From: Rhabditophanes sp. KR3021
Taxonomy: Eukaryota; Nematoda; Chromadorea; Rhabditida; Alloionematidae
DNA: 64,000 bases
Assembly: GCA_963281155.1 (NCBI GenBank)
Contig: CAUJLY010000003.1
Coordinates: forward strand, 3,410,001 to 3,474,000
Direction of reading: 5' to 3'
The position numbers and the translations under genes were made by a program. The number at the start of each line of letters is the position of its first letter. Position 1 is the stretch's first letter. Below, one piece after another: positions 34,012-45,095 of the stretch. The notes under the pieces are model-generated. The model searched no databases. It had not been told where the DNA came from and saw only the letters and a program-made list of their open reading frames with translations.

Positions 34012-36987
34012 CTATTTTTTCCCGTACATTTCATCAATCTCAGCTTTATAACGATTCTCTATTTCCCTCCGCTTCAATTTTAAGGCTTCAGTGAGGAGTC
34101 CATTGAGAGGTGTCCAAGGTTCATGGCATAACAAGATTGTGGTTGGAATTTCGAGGCGGTTGAGTTTGCTCTTTACGTGGTTTTGAAGATCTTTAAGAAC
34201 TGCATCAACAACAGTTTTGTTTGCACAGAGATCTTTCCAGCATTTGGTTTCAATGCCCTTTTCTTCTGCCAAAGCTGTCACATGTTTTTCATTTGGAACA
34301 ACTAAAGCTACCAAGTAGTCCGACTGAGAGTTTCCATAAACACAGATATTGTCAACCTTTGGGTTACTCAACAAGGTAGTTTCTACACGCCCCAATGAAA
34401 TGTACTCCCCATGGCTGAGTTTTAGCAAATCCTTCTTTCTAAAAAGATTAATTAACTGTAACTCCAACTCGGCATACCTGTCAATAATAATAATAGCTCC
34501 GTCACTCCTGACCTCCCCAATGTCTCCAGTCAAAAACCACCTCTTGCCATCAATTTCAACGAATGCCTCCTTGGTCTTTTCTTCGTTTTTGTAGTACCCT
34601 TGACTGACATTGTCCCCGTGAATCATGATTTCTCCTTGGGGTGGGTCATTCGATGGCGAGTAGTTGGCCTCAGTCCATTCTCTTAGTCTAATTTCGCAGC
34701 ATCTAAGCGGAGGTCCGACTGCCCCGGTACTCAAATCATCTGGATCCCCGAGCGTCGCTCCGCCACACGTTTCTGTTAAACCGTAGCTAGAAGCAGAAAT
34801 AAAATGATTAGTGAAGATCTTAGTCGATTGCCGAACCCATTTACTTCTTCATCAATAAAGAGTTATTTATAAGCTATTTATAAGTTATTTTGGAAGGTAT
34901 GGAGTAGGCTAGAGCAGATTCAACCCAATTCATTCTGTGCTGGACAACCTACTGGGCTGTTGATGTGAGAGCTGGCTTCCCTGGAGTAGCAATTAACACT
35001 ACAAACTTAGAGAAGTTGCCCTCGTCTTTCACGGAGTTCCACCAACTCCAAGGAAGACACTCAAGTGTAGGTGGTCGTAACTTCATCGCTTTTGAAGACG
35101 ACGTAGATTACACTTCAGAAAAGTGGGTGAAAGGAGAGAAAACCAACTACAAGACCTCTTCAATGGGTACAGATTTATTCTTCCGTCAAGGAAGCTGCTC
35201 AAGCTATTGGTGTTACACCATGTCTGGCTGCATCGTTAAAAAGAAAGCTTTGAGGGGTTCAAATTTGAACTTAAGTACAACCTTACATTCATGGATTAAC
35301 TTATTGCTTTTGTCTCTTTTCTAGTTTTTTCTACTTAATAAATTTTTCGCCTTAACAACTTTAGCTTTTCTAAACGAATTTAAAAACCTTACCTAAAATT
35401 GAAGTTATTAATAAGAATAAATCAGTCAAAAGCTTACCCTTGAACAACTGGACAACTAAAGCAGATATTCATAAAACGCTGAGTTTCAGCATTAAGTGGA
35501 GCTCCTCCAGAAAAAAGGGAGTGCAATTTACCGCCTAAAAGTCTTCGAACCTTTCCAAAGATGAACTTTTTCATGAACAAACTAGTATATCCATCTTCGT
35601 AACGAGATCTTTTACGTTCGTAACAAATTCTGAATAATTCTTTGAAGATGGGAGTTTTGTGGGAAACTTCCTCTGTGACGGCTTTGAAAATTCTATCCAT
35701 GATGGCGGGTACAGCAGCCATAATGGTTGGTTTAAGAGCAGAGGTGTCTCCCATGGTTCCAGGCTTAATCTTGGGGGCACGATCAAATAAGGTTTGGGCA
35801 GAGGAATATCCGACGCAACATCCAGAGGATAGGACTACGATTTCCGCGCAGCATTCAAGGATATGAGCACTTGGTAGGTATCCGATGTAAACGTCTTTAG
35901 GGGTGGCTTGAAGTACAGCACCTTGTCCAGCTAAAGTAGCAATGATATTTTTATGTGACAAAATAACTCCTTTTGGGTTTCCAGTAGTTCCAGATGTGTA
36001 CATGATCATGGCAATATCGTCAGGCTCAACTTTAGTGATGGATTTCCTGCTAGATGTTTGTCCCATAGTAACAAAGTCGTCGAAGTAAATACACCTTTCA
36101 AAGGTCTTTTCCAATTGCTTAATAGTTTCTTTTTTGTTTTCATCTTCATTGAAAGGGTTAAATCTATCATCAAAGTAAACGATATGCTTGATAGCTGGGA
36201 TTTCGGGTTGAATTTTCTTGATTGTGTCCAAAAGAGCAACAGTTGTGAATACAACAGTAGCATCACTTTCATTGATAGCATAAGAGACAGCATCTTCTCC
36301 AAGTGTGGCGTAAACAGTCACAACTACAAACTTATTAACTTAGTTGTTATTAAGTTTAACTTACCAGGATATCCACTACGGAAACATGCTTGAGCGGTAA
36401 TCATCCATTCAGCTCTAGTTTCAGCAAAGATGACAATGTGAGTCTTTTCTTTCAAGTTGAGAAGATTTAAGGCATTGGACACGCTGTTAATTTGGTCTGT
36501 AACCTCGTCGTAAGTCTGCCATTGATATTCTCCTAATTCAGCTTTTTGGAACAAACGGCCATCGGCTTGCATTTCATTTTCGGTGGAGATGATGTCACGT
36601 GTTCCCATGCAACGTAAATCCGAGTACAATTCATTGGATCTTTCCCAAACTTCATTCAAAGTAAAACAGTCATCGAAAACAAGTGTTTTCAATTCGCTGA
36701 GAGTGTCAACGTGACGGTAACTCGAGGTGGGATCATTATCAACAACACGAACAGCCTAGGAAGTTGTGGTTGATTCAGGAAAGAAATCGGATAAAACTTA
36801 CCTTTACACGCTCTGAAAGTTCAATTTTTTTGTTTGGGTCGGCAAAGATTTTGAAAGGAATGTAGTTTATAGCATCATAAACAAAGAAAAATATTTTGAA
36901 AGAGATGGCAACTAGATTCAGATAGAAAGGCCTTTCCTTAGCCAATATCTTATCAATACATTTGTCATCAGTTGGACTTGAATTCAT
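34012..36987 (-). CDS. ACSL: Long-chain fatty acyl-CoA synthetase
   Basis: Five exons, 36802..36987, 36365..36755, 35438..36323, 34478..34786 and 34012..34438, close to 732 residues. It activates long-chain fatty acids to acyl-CoA via an acyl-AMP. Motifs seen: the AMP-binding loop MIMYTSGTTGNPKGV, GYLPSAHILE, LFSGGAPLNAET, YGLTETCGG across a junction, RWFLTGDIG, IIDRKKDLLKLSHGEYISLG after removal of a 39-nt intron (34439..34477) that is divisible by three and free of stops, and a C-terminal LKLKRREIENRY. A hydrophobic N-terminal span (NLVAISFKIFFFVYDAINYI) should anchor it to ER or mitochondrial outer membrane. The intron 34787..35437 (651 nt) holds a NUMOD-like fragment. A decayed paralog lies just upstream. 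Confidence 0.95.
34965..35324 (+). pseudogene. NUMOD1-like fragment inserted in an ACSL intron
   Basis: The intron carries, antisense to the host, a 119-codon ORF without a recognised domain (AGFPGVAINTTNLEKLP at the start). In another frame at 35179-35253 lies SSVKEAAQAIGVTPCLAASL followed by KRKL and, past a stop, GFKFELK. S-[SV]-[KR]-E-A-A-x-A-[IL]-G-V plus a terminal F-K-F-E is the NUMOD1 helix-turn-helix pattern found behind HNH or GIY-YIG endonuclease domains. No catalytic block was recognised. The frame change suggests decay. Confidence 0.4.
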
Positions 36988-37128
36988 ATTCTGAAAATTA
37001 ATTGAACTTTACGAAAATTGTTTAAAGACATTATCAAATAAATATATAGCATCGAATGTTAACAAAATAAATGATCTGTGTGGCAAAAGCAAATATCCAA
37101 TTAAAACGTTTTCACCCATATGATAACA

Positions 37129-37910
37129 TCATCTTGACCAAGAATAGCCATAACCATACTCAAAATCATTTCCCAATTGGTTGAAATCTTCAAAAAAATG
37201 AACACTTTTAACTAATTTAATTAAAGATGAAAGAACTTCAGTTACATCATTTGTAGTTTCGTTTGTAGTAACCTTAAAGTTATCGTCAAAATAAACAATG
37301 GTTTTGATTTTTGGGATACTTTTTTTCGGCGATCTTGAGTTAGTTGACGGTAGGAATGAGTAATTGACCTTCGCACTCATTAATTGCATAACTAACAGCT
37401 TTTTGCCATAAGTCGCGTGAATTGTGACTACTAAAAATGTCATTTTCAATGAATAGAATTCGAATGATGTTTTAAATCTTAATTTAAATGTTAGGTGAAA
37501 GGTCTTTTTTGATTGATATGTATTTTAATTAAATTTGATGTATCACTTACTTGGAAGGCCACGCTTAAAATATGCTCGATCACAAACAAACCATATCTCC
37601 CGGTCTCAACATAAATGATTACACGATCACCTTTTGGAACACCCAAAGCAGTGAAGCTTTTACAATTTGTTTTATTTGCTGAGTCACATTTTGTAAGTCA
37701 TAAAAATGTAATCTCCCTGCGTTTTATTAGCAACTACAAGGACGGAGCGTTTTCCAAGAGTGGTTTGTCAGCGTACATTGTGGCAACTCTGTTAAATATC
37801 TTTCCCAATGTTGCTCAATCCTCAAAAAAGTGGTTCTCAAAAGTTTCCCAATGCATTGATATTCCTATAAATAACTTGCCTATTCTTACCAACATCTTTA
37901 ACTTAACTTA
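37129..37910 (-). pseudogene. Decayed acyl-CoA synthetase copy
   Basis: Read on the minus strand, fragments in shifting frames follow the ACSL order: VVANKTQGDYIFMTYKNVTQ, GDRVIIYVETGRYGLF, VVTIHATYG, AVSYAINECEGQ, KIKTIVYFDD and VHFFEDFNQLG. They align with the intact gene's AETRAEW, VVTVYATLGEDAVSYAINE, KHIVYFDDRF and CIYFDDFVTMG. A GTAAGT donor-like site remains near 37550, so the copy arose with introns (DNA duplication, not a retrocopy). Several stops and frame changes, and the lack of the catalytic C-terminal two thirds, make it non-functional. It lies 140 nt upstream of the intact gene's start. Confidence 0.8.
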
Positions 37911-37911
37911 A

Positions 37912-39748
37912 ATATGAATATAACGAAAGTAAAAGGCAAAAGTACCTTAATTTTGTTGGAATGTTGCAGCTTGTCATTTGGAAAACAAGATAATTGAAAA
38001 TGTCTTATAAATAAAAGGATACTTGGAGAAAAAATTAATAACATAAGCAGATAAAGGTTTTTGTTGGTCAAACCCACTTTCTATTAGCTTGCTTTAGACA
38101 TATCGGTTGCCATCTGAAAACACTGACAAATAAATTCATTTTTTTCTTTAAATAACCGTTCTTATAATCAAACATCAATACTTTGGAAGGGTAGATGTTA
38201 TTAATGCAATTAAGTAAATGGCGTTACTAAAGGAATGCTGTCAAAAAGATCAAAGTTAAAACATTTTGCAAGTATAAAAATATATGATACTTATATCTAT
38301 CCTTTTAGATTGGTACAGTCAAAAGGTAAAAATGAATGCAATCAAATTAAATAAGTGTAAAGTTGCTAAAAGTTTTTTTGCTTATTGCCACATATTATAA
38401 CGAATTAGTAACATATAATCAAATGTGTTATCTCTTTTTATAATGTAAATAAATGATAAGAGTATATGATCTCTTGTGGGCAAACATATGAGGTCATCAT
38501 ATTACTCATCTGCTAAAACAATCTAACTTAGCTCATACATAAAAACTACGTTATATGAGGAATGGAAGAAAGATACCAGAGTCAAAAATGATCAAATGAA
38601 TGAGTTTAAACACGTGGAAAACAATTTGACTCTGTAGGTTTTTAAGTTGATTATTGGTGGTACAAAAGTTGCATAAAAGTATTGGAAATGGTGCAGTCGT
38701 GTGCTACTAATCGTGTTTTACTAGAAATTTTTAAGGCCCAACATCAAAATGTTAGTATCTTGTGCTCGTATTTTGTGCAAGCAATAGGTTGTTATGACGA
38801 TGGTATTATATAATAAATATGGTTAGTCCCAAGAAAAGTTACTTTAAAACATTGTTATGAAAAGTAATGGAAACATAAAAATAACCCCATCTTACCTCAA
38901 ACAATTAAAATTTAATTAAAAATAATTAAAATATTTTAAAAATGATTTTACTTTCTGACTTGCCCCATAATGCTTATGTTTGTCACAAAGCATCTGAAAA
39001 AGACACGTCATATTATGTATAAATTAGAAACAATATTTAATCTACGATCAAACTGTGTTTTATATTTGGCAAATTCAAAATAGTGTCAGGTGCTGATAAT
39101 TAATCAATTGTATCATGGACTTAAATCAAATACATAATAAACATTATCGTTATTATTTTTATGTCTTTTGACAAAAACAAAGTTCCATTTACACAAATAC
39201 TTTTAATATTTATTAGTACTTATTTTTTATTGGATATTCAGTAGTAATTATAATTAGTACTTATCTTTTATTGAATATTCATTAATACTTATTTTTTTAT
39301 TGAATATTCAGTAATACTTATAGATTACTGGATATGAATATATACTATGTTTGTGTTATTTAAAAATTAAACTGATCAAAAAGGTTATTTTGTAATGTAT
39401 TTTAAGGATAGATATTTTATTAATCAAATTGCAAAAATAACCCAAATGATTTTTGAATTGCAGATTATTTGCCATTCCCTTTTTATATGGTTTAGTAAAC
39501 GATCATTATGCGATGAAAAAACAAGATATTAAATAAAAAACCTGCATGCCACATGTTTGTTTTGATCGAATCAGAACATGTTTTTTGTATGTCGATTCAA
39601 CGAAATAAGACAAAAGGCAGGAAAAATACAAGCTATATTATTGTTTTTGTTTATGATCTAGATTAATGAAGGCATTTAAAACAGTATAAAAGGGATATGT
39701 TTTGAACAATAGACACAAATTCATTTAGATTCATATTTGTATCTAAAA
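37912..39748. other. AT-rich intergenic region with a small tandem array
   Basis: No gene recognised. The array at 39206-39330 is described separately. The last 100 bases should contain the promoter of the large Gly/Cys-rich gene (a GTATAAAAG box at 39684-39692). Confidence 0.5.
39206..39330. repeat. Imperfect tandem repeat, period about 40
   Basis: The phrase TAATACTTATTTTTTATTGA with TATTCAGTA recurs about three times with small indels. Non-coding, minisatellite-like. Confidence 0.6.
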
Positions 39749-41817
39749 ATGAGATTCTTGACATCTATTACGTTCGTTGCAACAATTTTGGCTGCTCAAG
39801 GCTTCCTATTCGGCGGCGGCGGAGGGTAAAAATTTCGATTTTCAGAGCATTAATTATGTTCATTTAGCGGCGGAGGGTTTGTGAAAATTCAATATTTCGA
39901 GCAATAATATTGTTAATTTAGTGGTGGTTGTGGAGGCGGTTGTGGTCCACCCCCATGCGCACCGTAAGTATCTGTTTGTTATGAATTATTAATTCATTAA
40001 TACTTTTTAGTGCACCATGCGGGTACGTTAAATGAACGAAATGGCAACAATCTGAATATGAAGTGATTGAGCAGATTGAAAATGTACACATATTTGTCAG
40101 TGCATTAGGCATAACATTAGAATTAGGTTTAGGATATATCATTCACTGAGTTTTTAAGATTTATTAGAGATTTTGAAGAAAGAGTCTTCTTAGTCTGAGT
40201 TGAAGTTATTTATTTGGTTTCGGAGAATTGAAATTATCAACGATTTGTATTTTAGTGGAGGTGGTGGCGGTAAGTGTGGAGTATTTCAATTCTAATAATA
40301 TTCATCTTAGGTGGCTGGTGAGTACAAAACATTGTTATACTTCTAAATTCGTAATGAGATTTTTACAATTTCTTGAATTTAAAGTTGATAAATGTTTGAA
40401 ACTTTCTGGATGCATTATTAACCTTTCTGTTATAGCGGGTATGTCTATTGATTATTTAAATCAATTATTAATCCTTATTTTTGTAGCGGAGGATGGTAAG
40501 AAATAATAGCAATTAAACCAATTTGAATAACTTACCGAAATGAAAGAATTTACTCAGTAAACGACATCATTTCTGAAGTTAGAGATCATTGTTTTAATAA
40601 CCAATTTGAACTTGCCTGAATTGTTTTTTTAGCGGAGGACCCCCACCTATGCCTTGCGGAGGTGGTGGCGGAGGAGGATGGTAAATTTAATTCAACAACT
40701 TGCATGTCTTTAAAGAATAACATTCTAGTTATTTTTAATATACATCTTGAATTCTTTTAAATAATTAATTAATTTTTTTGCCTTTAGTGGAGGTGGCTGC
40801 GGAGGAGGCGGCGGCGGATGTGGAGGAGGTGGTGGTGGCTGCGGAGGCGGTGGCGGCGGTGGCTGGTAAATTTAACTCGCAACTTGTATATCTTTGTAAA
40901 AATAACAGCTTGGTTATTTTGAATATACATTTTGAGTTCTTTTGATAGTTAATTAATGATTTTCCTTTAGCGGAGGTGGAGGTGGTGGCTGCGGAGGAGG
41001 CGGCGGTGGCTGTGGAGGAGGCGGCGGTGGCTGGTAAATTTACTCGAGAATCTGTATATCTTTGATCCTTCTGGTCATTTTTTGATATACACTTCGAATT
41101 CTTTCGATATTAATTAATGATTTTCCTTTAGCGGAGGTGGAGGTGGTGGCTGCGGTGGAGGCGGCGGCGGTGGCTGTGGAGGAGGCGGCGGTGGCTGGTA
41201 AGTTTGACTCACAACTTGTATATCTTTGGTCATTTTGATTAATTCTGATATGCATTTTGAATTCTTTTTATGCTTAATTAATAATTTGCCTTTAGCGGAG
41301 GTGGAGGTGGATGTAGTAGCGGCGGAGGTGGTGGTGGCTGCGGAGGAGGCGGCGGCGGATGTGGAGGAGGTGGCGGTGGCTGCGGAGGCGGTGGCGGCGG
41401 TGGCTGGTAAGTTTAACTCGCAACTTGTATATCTTTGTAAAAATAACAGCTTGGTTATTTTGAATATACATTTTGAGTTCTTTTGATAGTTAATTAATGA
41501 TTTTCCTTTAGCGGAGGTGGAGGTGGTGGCTGCGGAGGAGGCGGCGGTGGCTGTGGAGGAGGCGGCGGTGGCTGGTAAATTTACTCGAGAATCTGTATAT
41601 CTTTGATCCTTCTGGTCATTTTTCGATATACACTTCGAATTCTTTCGATATTAATTAATGATTTTCCTTTAGCGGAGGTGGAGGTGGTGGCTGCGGTGGA
41701 GGCGGCGGCGGAGGCGGCGGCGGCGGCTGTGGAGGAGGAAGCTCTGGTGGTTGTGGTGGAGGCGGTGGCGGCGGATGTGGTGGAGGCGGTGGAGGCGGTT
41801 GTGGCTGTGGAAAGTAA
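39749..41817 (+). CDS. Secreted Gly/Cys-rich protein of 247 residues built from 14 small exons
   Basis: Exons: 39749..39825, 39868..39876, 39922..39963, 40011..40022, 40256..40269, 40311..40317, 40487..40495, 40633..40680, 40788..40865, 40971..41033, 41132..41197, 41296..41406, 41512..41574, 41673..41817. They sum to 744 nt and close phase to one stop; all junctions are phase 2 except the one between the 14-nt and 7-nt exons. A signal peptide (MRFLTSITFVATILAAQGFL) precedes a chain that is mostly Gly with spaced Cys, in units like CGGGGGGCGGGGGGC, ending GCGCGK. Exon ends TG and starts C/T create a Cys codon at the boundaries. Four exons are 7-12 nt. Related to the genes at 31468 and 33256. 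Likely a structural secreted product or polypeptide matrix; the role is inferred from composition only, and the smallest exons need transcript proof. Confidence 0.75.
40798..41713 (+). repeat. Internal exon-intron duplication, offset 541 bp
   Basis: About 375 bp at 40798-41172 recur at 41339-41713 almost unchanged, introns included. Visible differences include TGGTAAATTT against TGGTAAGTTT in one intron and TTTTTGATAT against TTTTCGATAT in another. Intron conservation shows the duplication is recent and was made at DNA level. It added whole phase-2 exons, so the frame survived. Confidence 0.85.
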
Positions 41818-42146
41818 ACCGTTCGTTATTTGGACTGCAATATCACATACTTATATCATCCTCTATACCTTACACTGTAATTCTCCTTCAAACCTCTTAA
41901 ATAAATTTATTTCATTCTTCGATATCTGTTCATATTCTTCGTGTTATTTTAAATACAACTTTATTGCTCTTCTTTGTCATTTAAATTGAATTTTATTCAG
42001 AACTAACATATTCAAATTTCATGAAATTTCGATCACCAAGGAAGTTTTAAGTATTTTGAACAAACCGATTGCGAGAATTAGACAAAAGATGTTTATTATA
42101 TTGAGACATAAATATGTATTATTATAATTATATCCAATATTAAAGA
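41818..42146. other. Convergent spacer
   Basis: 3' flank shared by the Gly/Cys-rich gene (AATAAA at about 41900) and CPT1. No gene seen. Confidence 0.4.
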
Positions 42147-44500
42147 TTAAAGATCGAGAATTTGAATCATTTCATTGATGCTTTCCAAGAAAAGTCTCTT
42201 AAAGCGTTGAGAATCCGTATTAGAGGCACTTTTGTATGAGGTGATGTATGCATAAAATCTGTCATTAGCCGCAAATCTATAACAAACTCCATAACCAGCT
42301 TTATCAACTGCTCCAAAAGCAGCTCCTCTCCATGAGACGTCTGGGTCGTTTTCCTCATCTAACTGATTTGTAACAGTTGGAGGTTGGCTTGTGGATAAAG
42401 TCCATTTTTGGCCAATGTAGTAATTCAAGAACTCATTTTCAATATTAAGACCTTTTGATAAAACTGTCAGCACAAACAAGTGTCTATCAAACCCATTCCC
42501 AACCATGCATTGCTTGTTATTGGCAGTATGCTTCTCAGTTGCAGTTTTTAAGAGTTCATATTTTTCAGCCTTACTTAATTGTTCTTTCAACATTCCTCTA
42601 ACAAAATTGCACGAATCACTCGTCACAGTTCGTAATGTTTCAGTCCTGGCATTTTGGTAAAAACGGGGTGACGCAGCTTCGTATGTCAGTACGAATTTGT
42701 TATTTTCTTTAAAATATGTTAATTGGATTGCCATCTGTACAAAACCATCGGGAGAGATTTTTCCTTTCTTGATTATTCCCTTTCCGAATTGACTCCACAT
42801 AATACACGCTAAATCAACATCTGCTGCATACTCTTGATGGTTATCTGAAATTGTTTCATCTTTGTTTGTGATTCACTACACTTTACTTACCGTAGCATCT
42901 TAAGATTTCTTTCGACAAATCCTCATTTACATCAAACTTCAGTCTCTCCACTTGCATTTTTCCTCTTTTTTCAGGTCTTTGGTAAATATCTTCAATTTCC
43001 TTTGGATATGGCATATGATACTTATCGATGGCCAGATAATCTTCCATCAGATGATCGAATTCGATTCCGTCAGCGATAGAATGTTCAGTGGTTCCTCCGA
43101 ATACTCCACTTTTGGTAACAGAATAGTTGACACTTTTATCAACCCATCTATTAAATTTAATAATGAATAAGTAGACTATATTTTACCTGTTAACTCCATT
43201 TCCGGTTAAGTTCTCATATAAAAATTTTTCGGCGGATTCCTCATCTAATGTCAAGTCATCGCGATCGCATAGGTAAAGTACACTTATAGCCGACTCGATT
43301 ATGTCCAAATTTTTGCGATTTAATTCATTTGACAACATAAACTGTTTTCTATTTCTGTACCAACTATCTCTCCTATCAGTTGTAAGTGCTGCAATTTTCG
43401 ACTCACCTTCAGACAACTTATTATCTTGCAAAAGAATGTCTACTAGTTGCTCGTAAATTGTTTCGATATCATGCACCTTTCCGTAATCATCAAATACGTC
43501 GACTTTGTAAATACAACCCTTGTGCATGATAATAACGTGTTTTTTTATTCCAAACTCCACTATCTCATCCATTGTCTCGCCTGGAGTTCGATTCACGCAA
43601 TAATTTTTTTTGTAATGATTCATGCACATCATTCCTTCGCCTAACGGCTTAAGTTTCTGCTGATCGATTGCCAACATGCTCATACCGTCCAAGTATATAA
43701 CATGTGCGGCACGGCGTGCTTGATTACTCCCCACATTCTTACAACAGTCCAAATACCCAACACTGGAGTTAATTAGCAGTGGTTCGCGACTGAAAAGGTA
43801 GCAATACTTTACCCAGAAAAGACTCACATAATTGTCTGATGTTAAAGCAGTTAATTTGCAGTAATTTTGAAGTTTTTTCCCATCTCTTTCCAAAAAGTCA
43901 ATGGCCATTTTCTTCACATTTTCGAATTCTTCTTCGCCCACAATTTCTTTAATAGATTCCAAGTAATTGTAGACGGATTGATCTAATGGAGGAACCGGAA
44001 GATTAGGTAACAAAGAGTCGCATGAATTGAAAAGAGGTTTATTCAATTGAAGAACGTATCTCATACAACTCCAAATCTTTGTTTTAAGAGAAGGCTTCTT
44101 AGGATTCTCAAATAGAAATCCCTTGTAAGAAAAGAAAGTGTATTTCAACACTTTCCTGATTCCGTAAACAGAGCCAGTTGTTACTAAGCTTGCAAACAAT
44201 CCTAATTTCGTGGCATTCAAGAGACCATTTTCTTGGCAAACAGTCAGTTTATCATTAAAAATATCTGGCCAGTTCCTACCCAAGTAAGTTCCGATTCCGA
44301 TTGTAGAAGCCACGAATACAAGTGGGGGGATGGGGTAAAGATTGTTTTGCAAATAAAGCTAAAACGAATCAAATAATTAAACAATGAAATACACTTACAT
44401 ATGTTTTGTATGTTAGCCATTCAAAAGTGTTTGGATATTTCAAATCCATTGAATGTTGCGGAATAGATATTTTAATTGGTTTAGATTGAGAGTTGACCAT
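42147..44500 (-). CDS. CPT1: Carnitine O-palmitoyltransferase (CPT1 type)
   Basis: Exons 44399..44500, 43187..44358, 42891..43147 and 42147..42844 (introns 39-46 nt) close to 742 residues. It moves long-chain acyl groups from CoA to carnitine at the mitochondrial outer membrane. Two N-terminal hydrophobic spans (PPLVFVASTIGIGTYLG and LGLFASLVTTGSVYGI) give the CPT1 hairpin, absent from CPT2. The catalytic His is in GGTTEHSIADG, equivalent to AEHSWAD. The carnitine-binding block is NARTETLRTVTSDS (TETVRS in the family). Near the end KAGYGVCYRF matches GYGVSY. The catalytic Trp of the family HSWAD motif is Ile here, so it is somewhat divergent. It shares the long-chain acyl-CoA route with the ACSL gene about 5 kb away. 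Confidence 0.93.
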
Positions 44501-44739
44501 CTTGTTTGTTTTTAAATAAATGATCTAAGATGCAGGTGTTTTGTAGACACGTTAGAAATAGTAACTGATGGATAGAACTTTGATAGTTGTCGTTAGGAGG
44601 CAGGGCGAGATGTCGTACTATGCCCATTCGAATATGATTAACTTTGTGAAAGAATAGTGCAAATGACTACACACTACAACCATATGGATGTGACAAAAAA
44701 CGCACACCATTCCTCTATTATATAATTAAACAGTTTAAA

Positions 44740-45000
44740 TTTGAAGGTAGTAAATAAACTTATTATTTTGTTTAGAAATTGTAAATAAACTTAGTATTTG
44801 GTTAATGAATTGAAAATAAAGTTATGTATGTATAAATTGCAAAAAGATTTGTATTTACAAATTGCAAAAAGATTTACATTTATAAGTTGTAAATAAACTT
44901 AGTTTTTGGTTAATGAATTGAAAATGGAGTTATATACGTATAAATTACAAAAATATTTCTATCTATAAATTGCCAAAAGGTTTTGTATTCATTAATAACT
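44740..45000. repeat. Imperfect tandem repeat, period about 105
   Basis: A unit beginning TTGTAAATAAACTTAGTATT, continuing TGGTTAATGAATTGAAAATA and ending in AAATTGCAAAAAGATTT, occurs at about 44779 and again at 44887, with partial copies on both sides. It lies in the spacer between CPT1 and the STK16-like gene. Non-coding. Confidence 0.65.
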
Positions 45001-45095
45001 TGAAATTCTTAATTAATAAATACTTGTATTGGTTGTTGTCATGCATGAAACAAATTTTTTATTTTATGTTATTATATTTAGCATAATTTTTGTTT

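Noticed and set aside
41040..41255. Ala/Thr-rich minus-strand ORF in the Gly/Cys-rich locus
   Set aside because: It is the reverse reading of GGN repeats; the plus strand has a signal peptide, phase-consistent exons and a terminator.
40798..41817. Possible CRISPR-like or satellite array at the GGN repeats
   Set aside because: Repeat units are exons with GT/AG flanks and codon periodicity, not direct repeats with unique spacers.
41603..41989. Plus-strand Val/Ala/Glu-rich ORF of 128 codons
   Set aside because: A second frame over the Gly repeats that runs through a clear intron acceptor; the Gly/Cys frame is supported by all exon joints.
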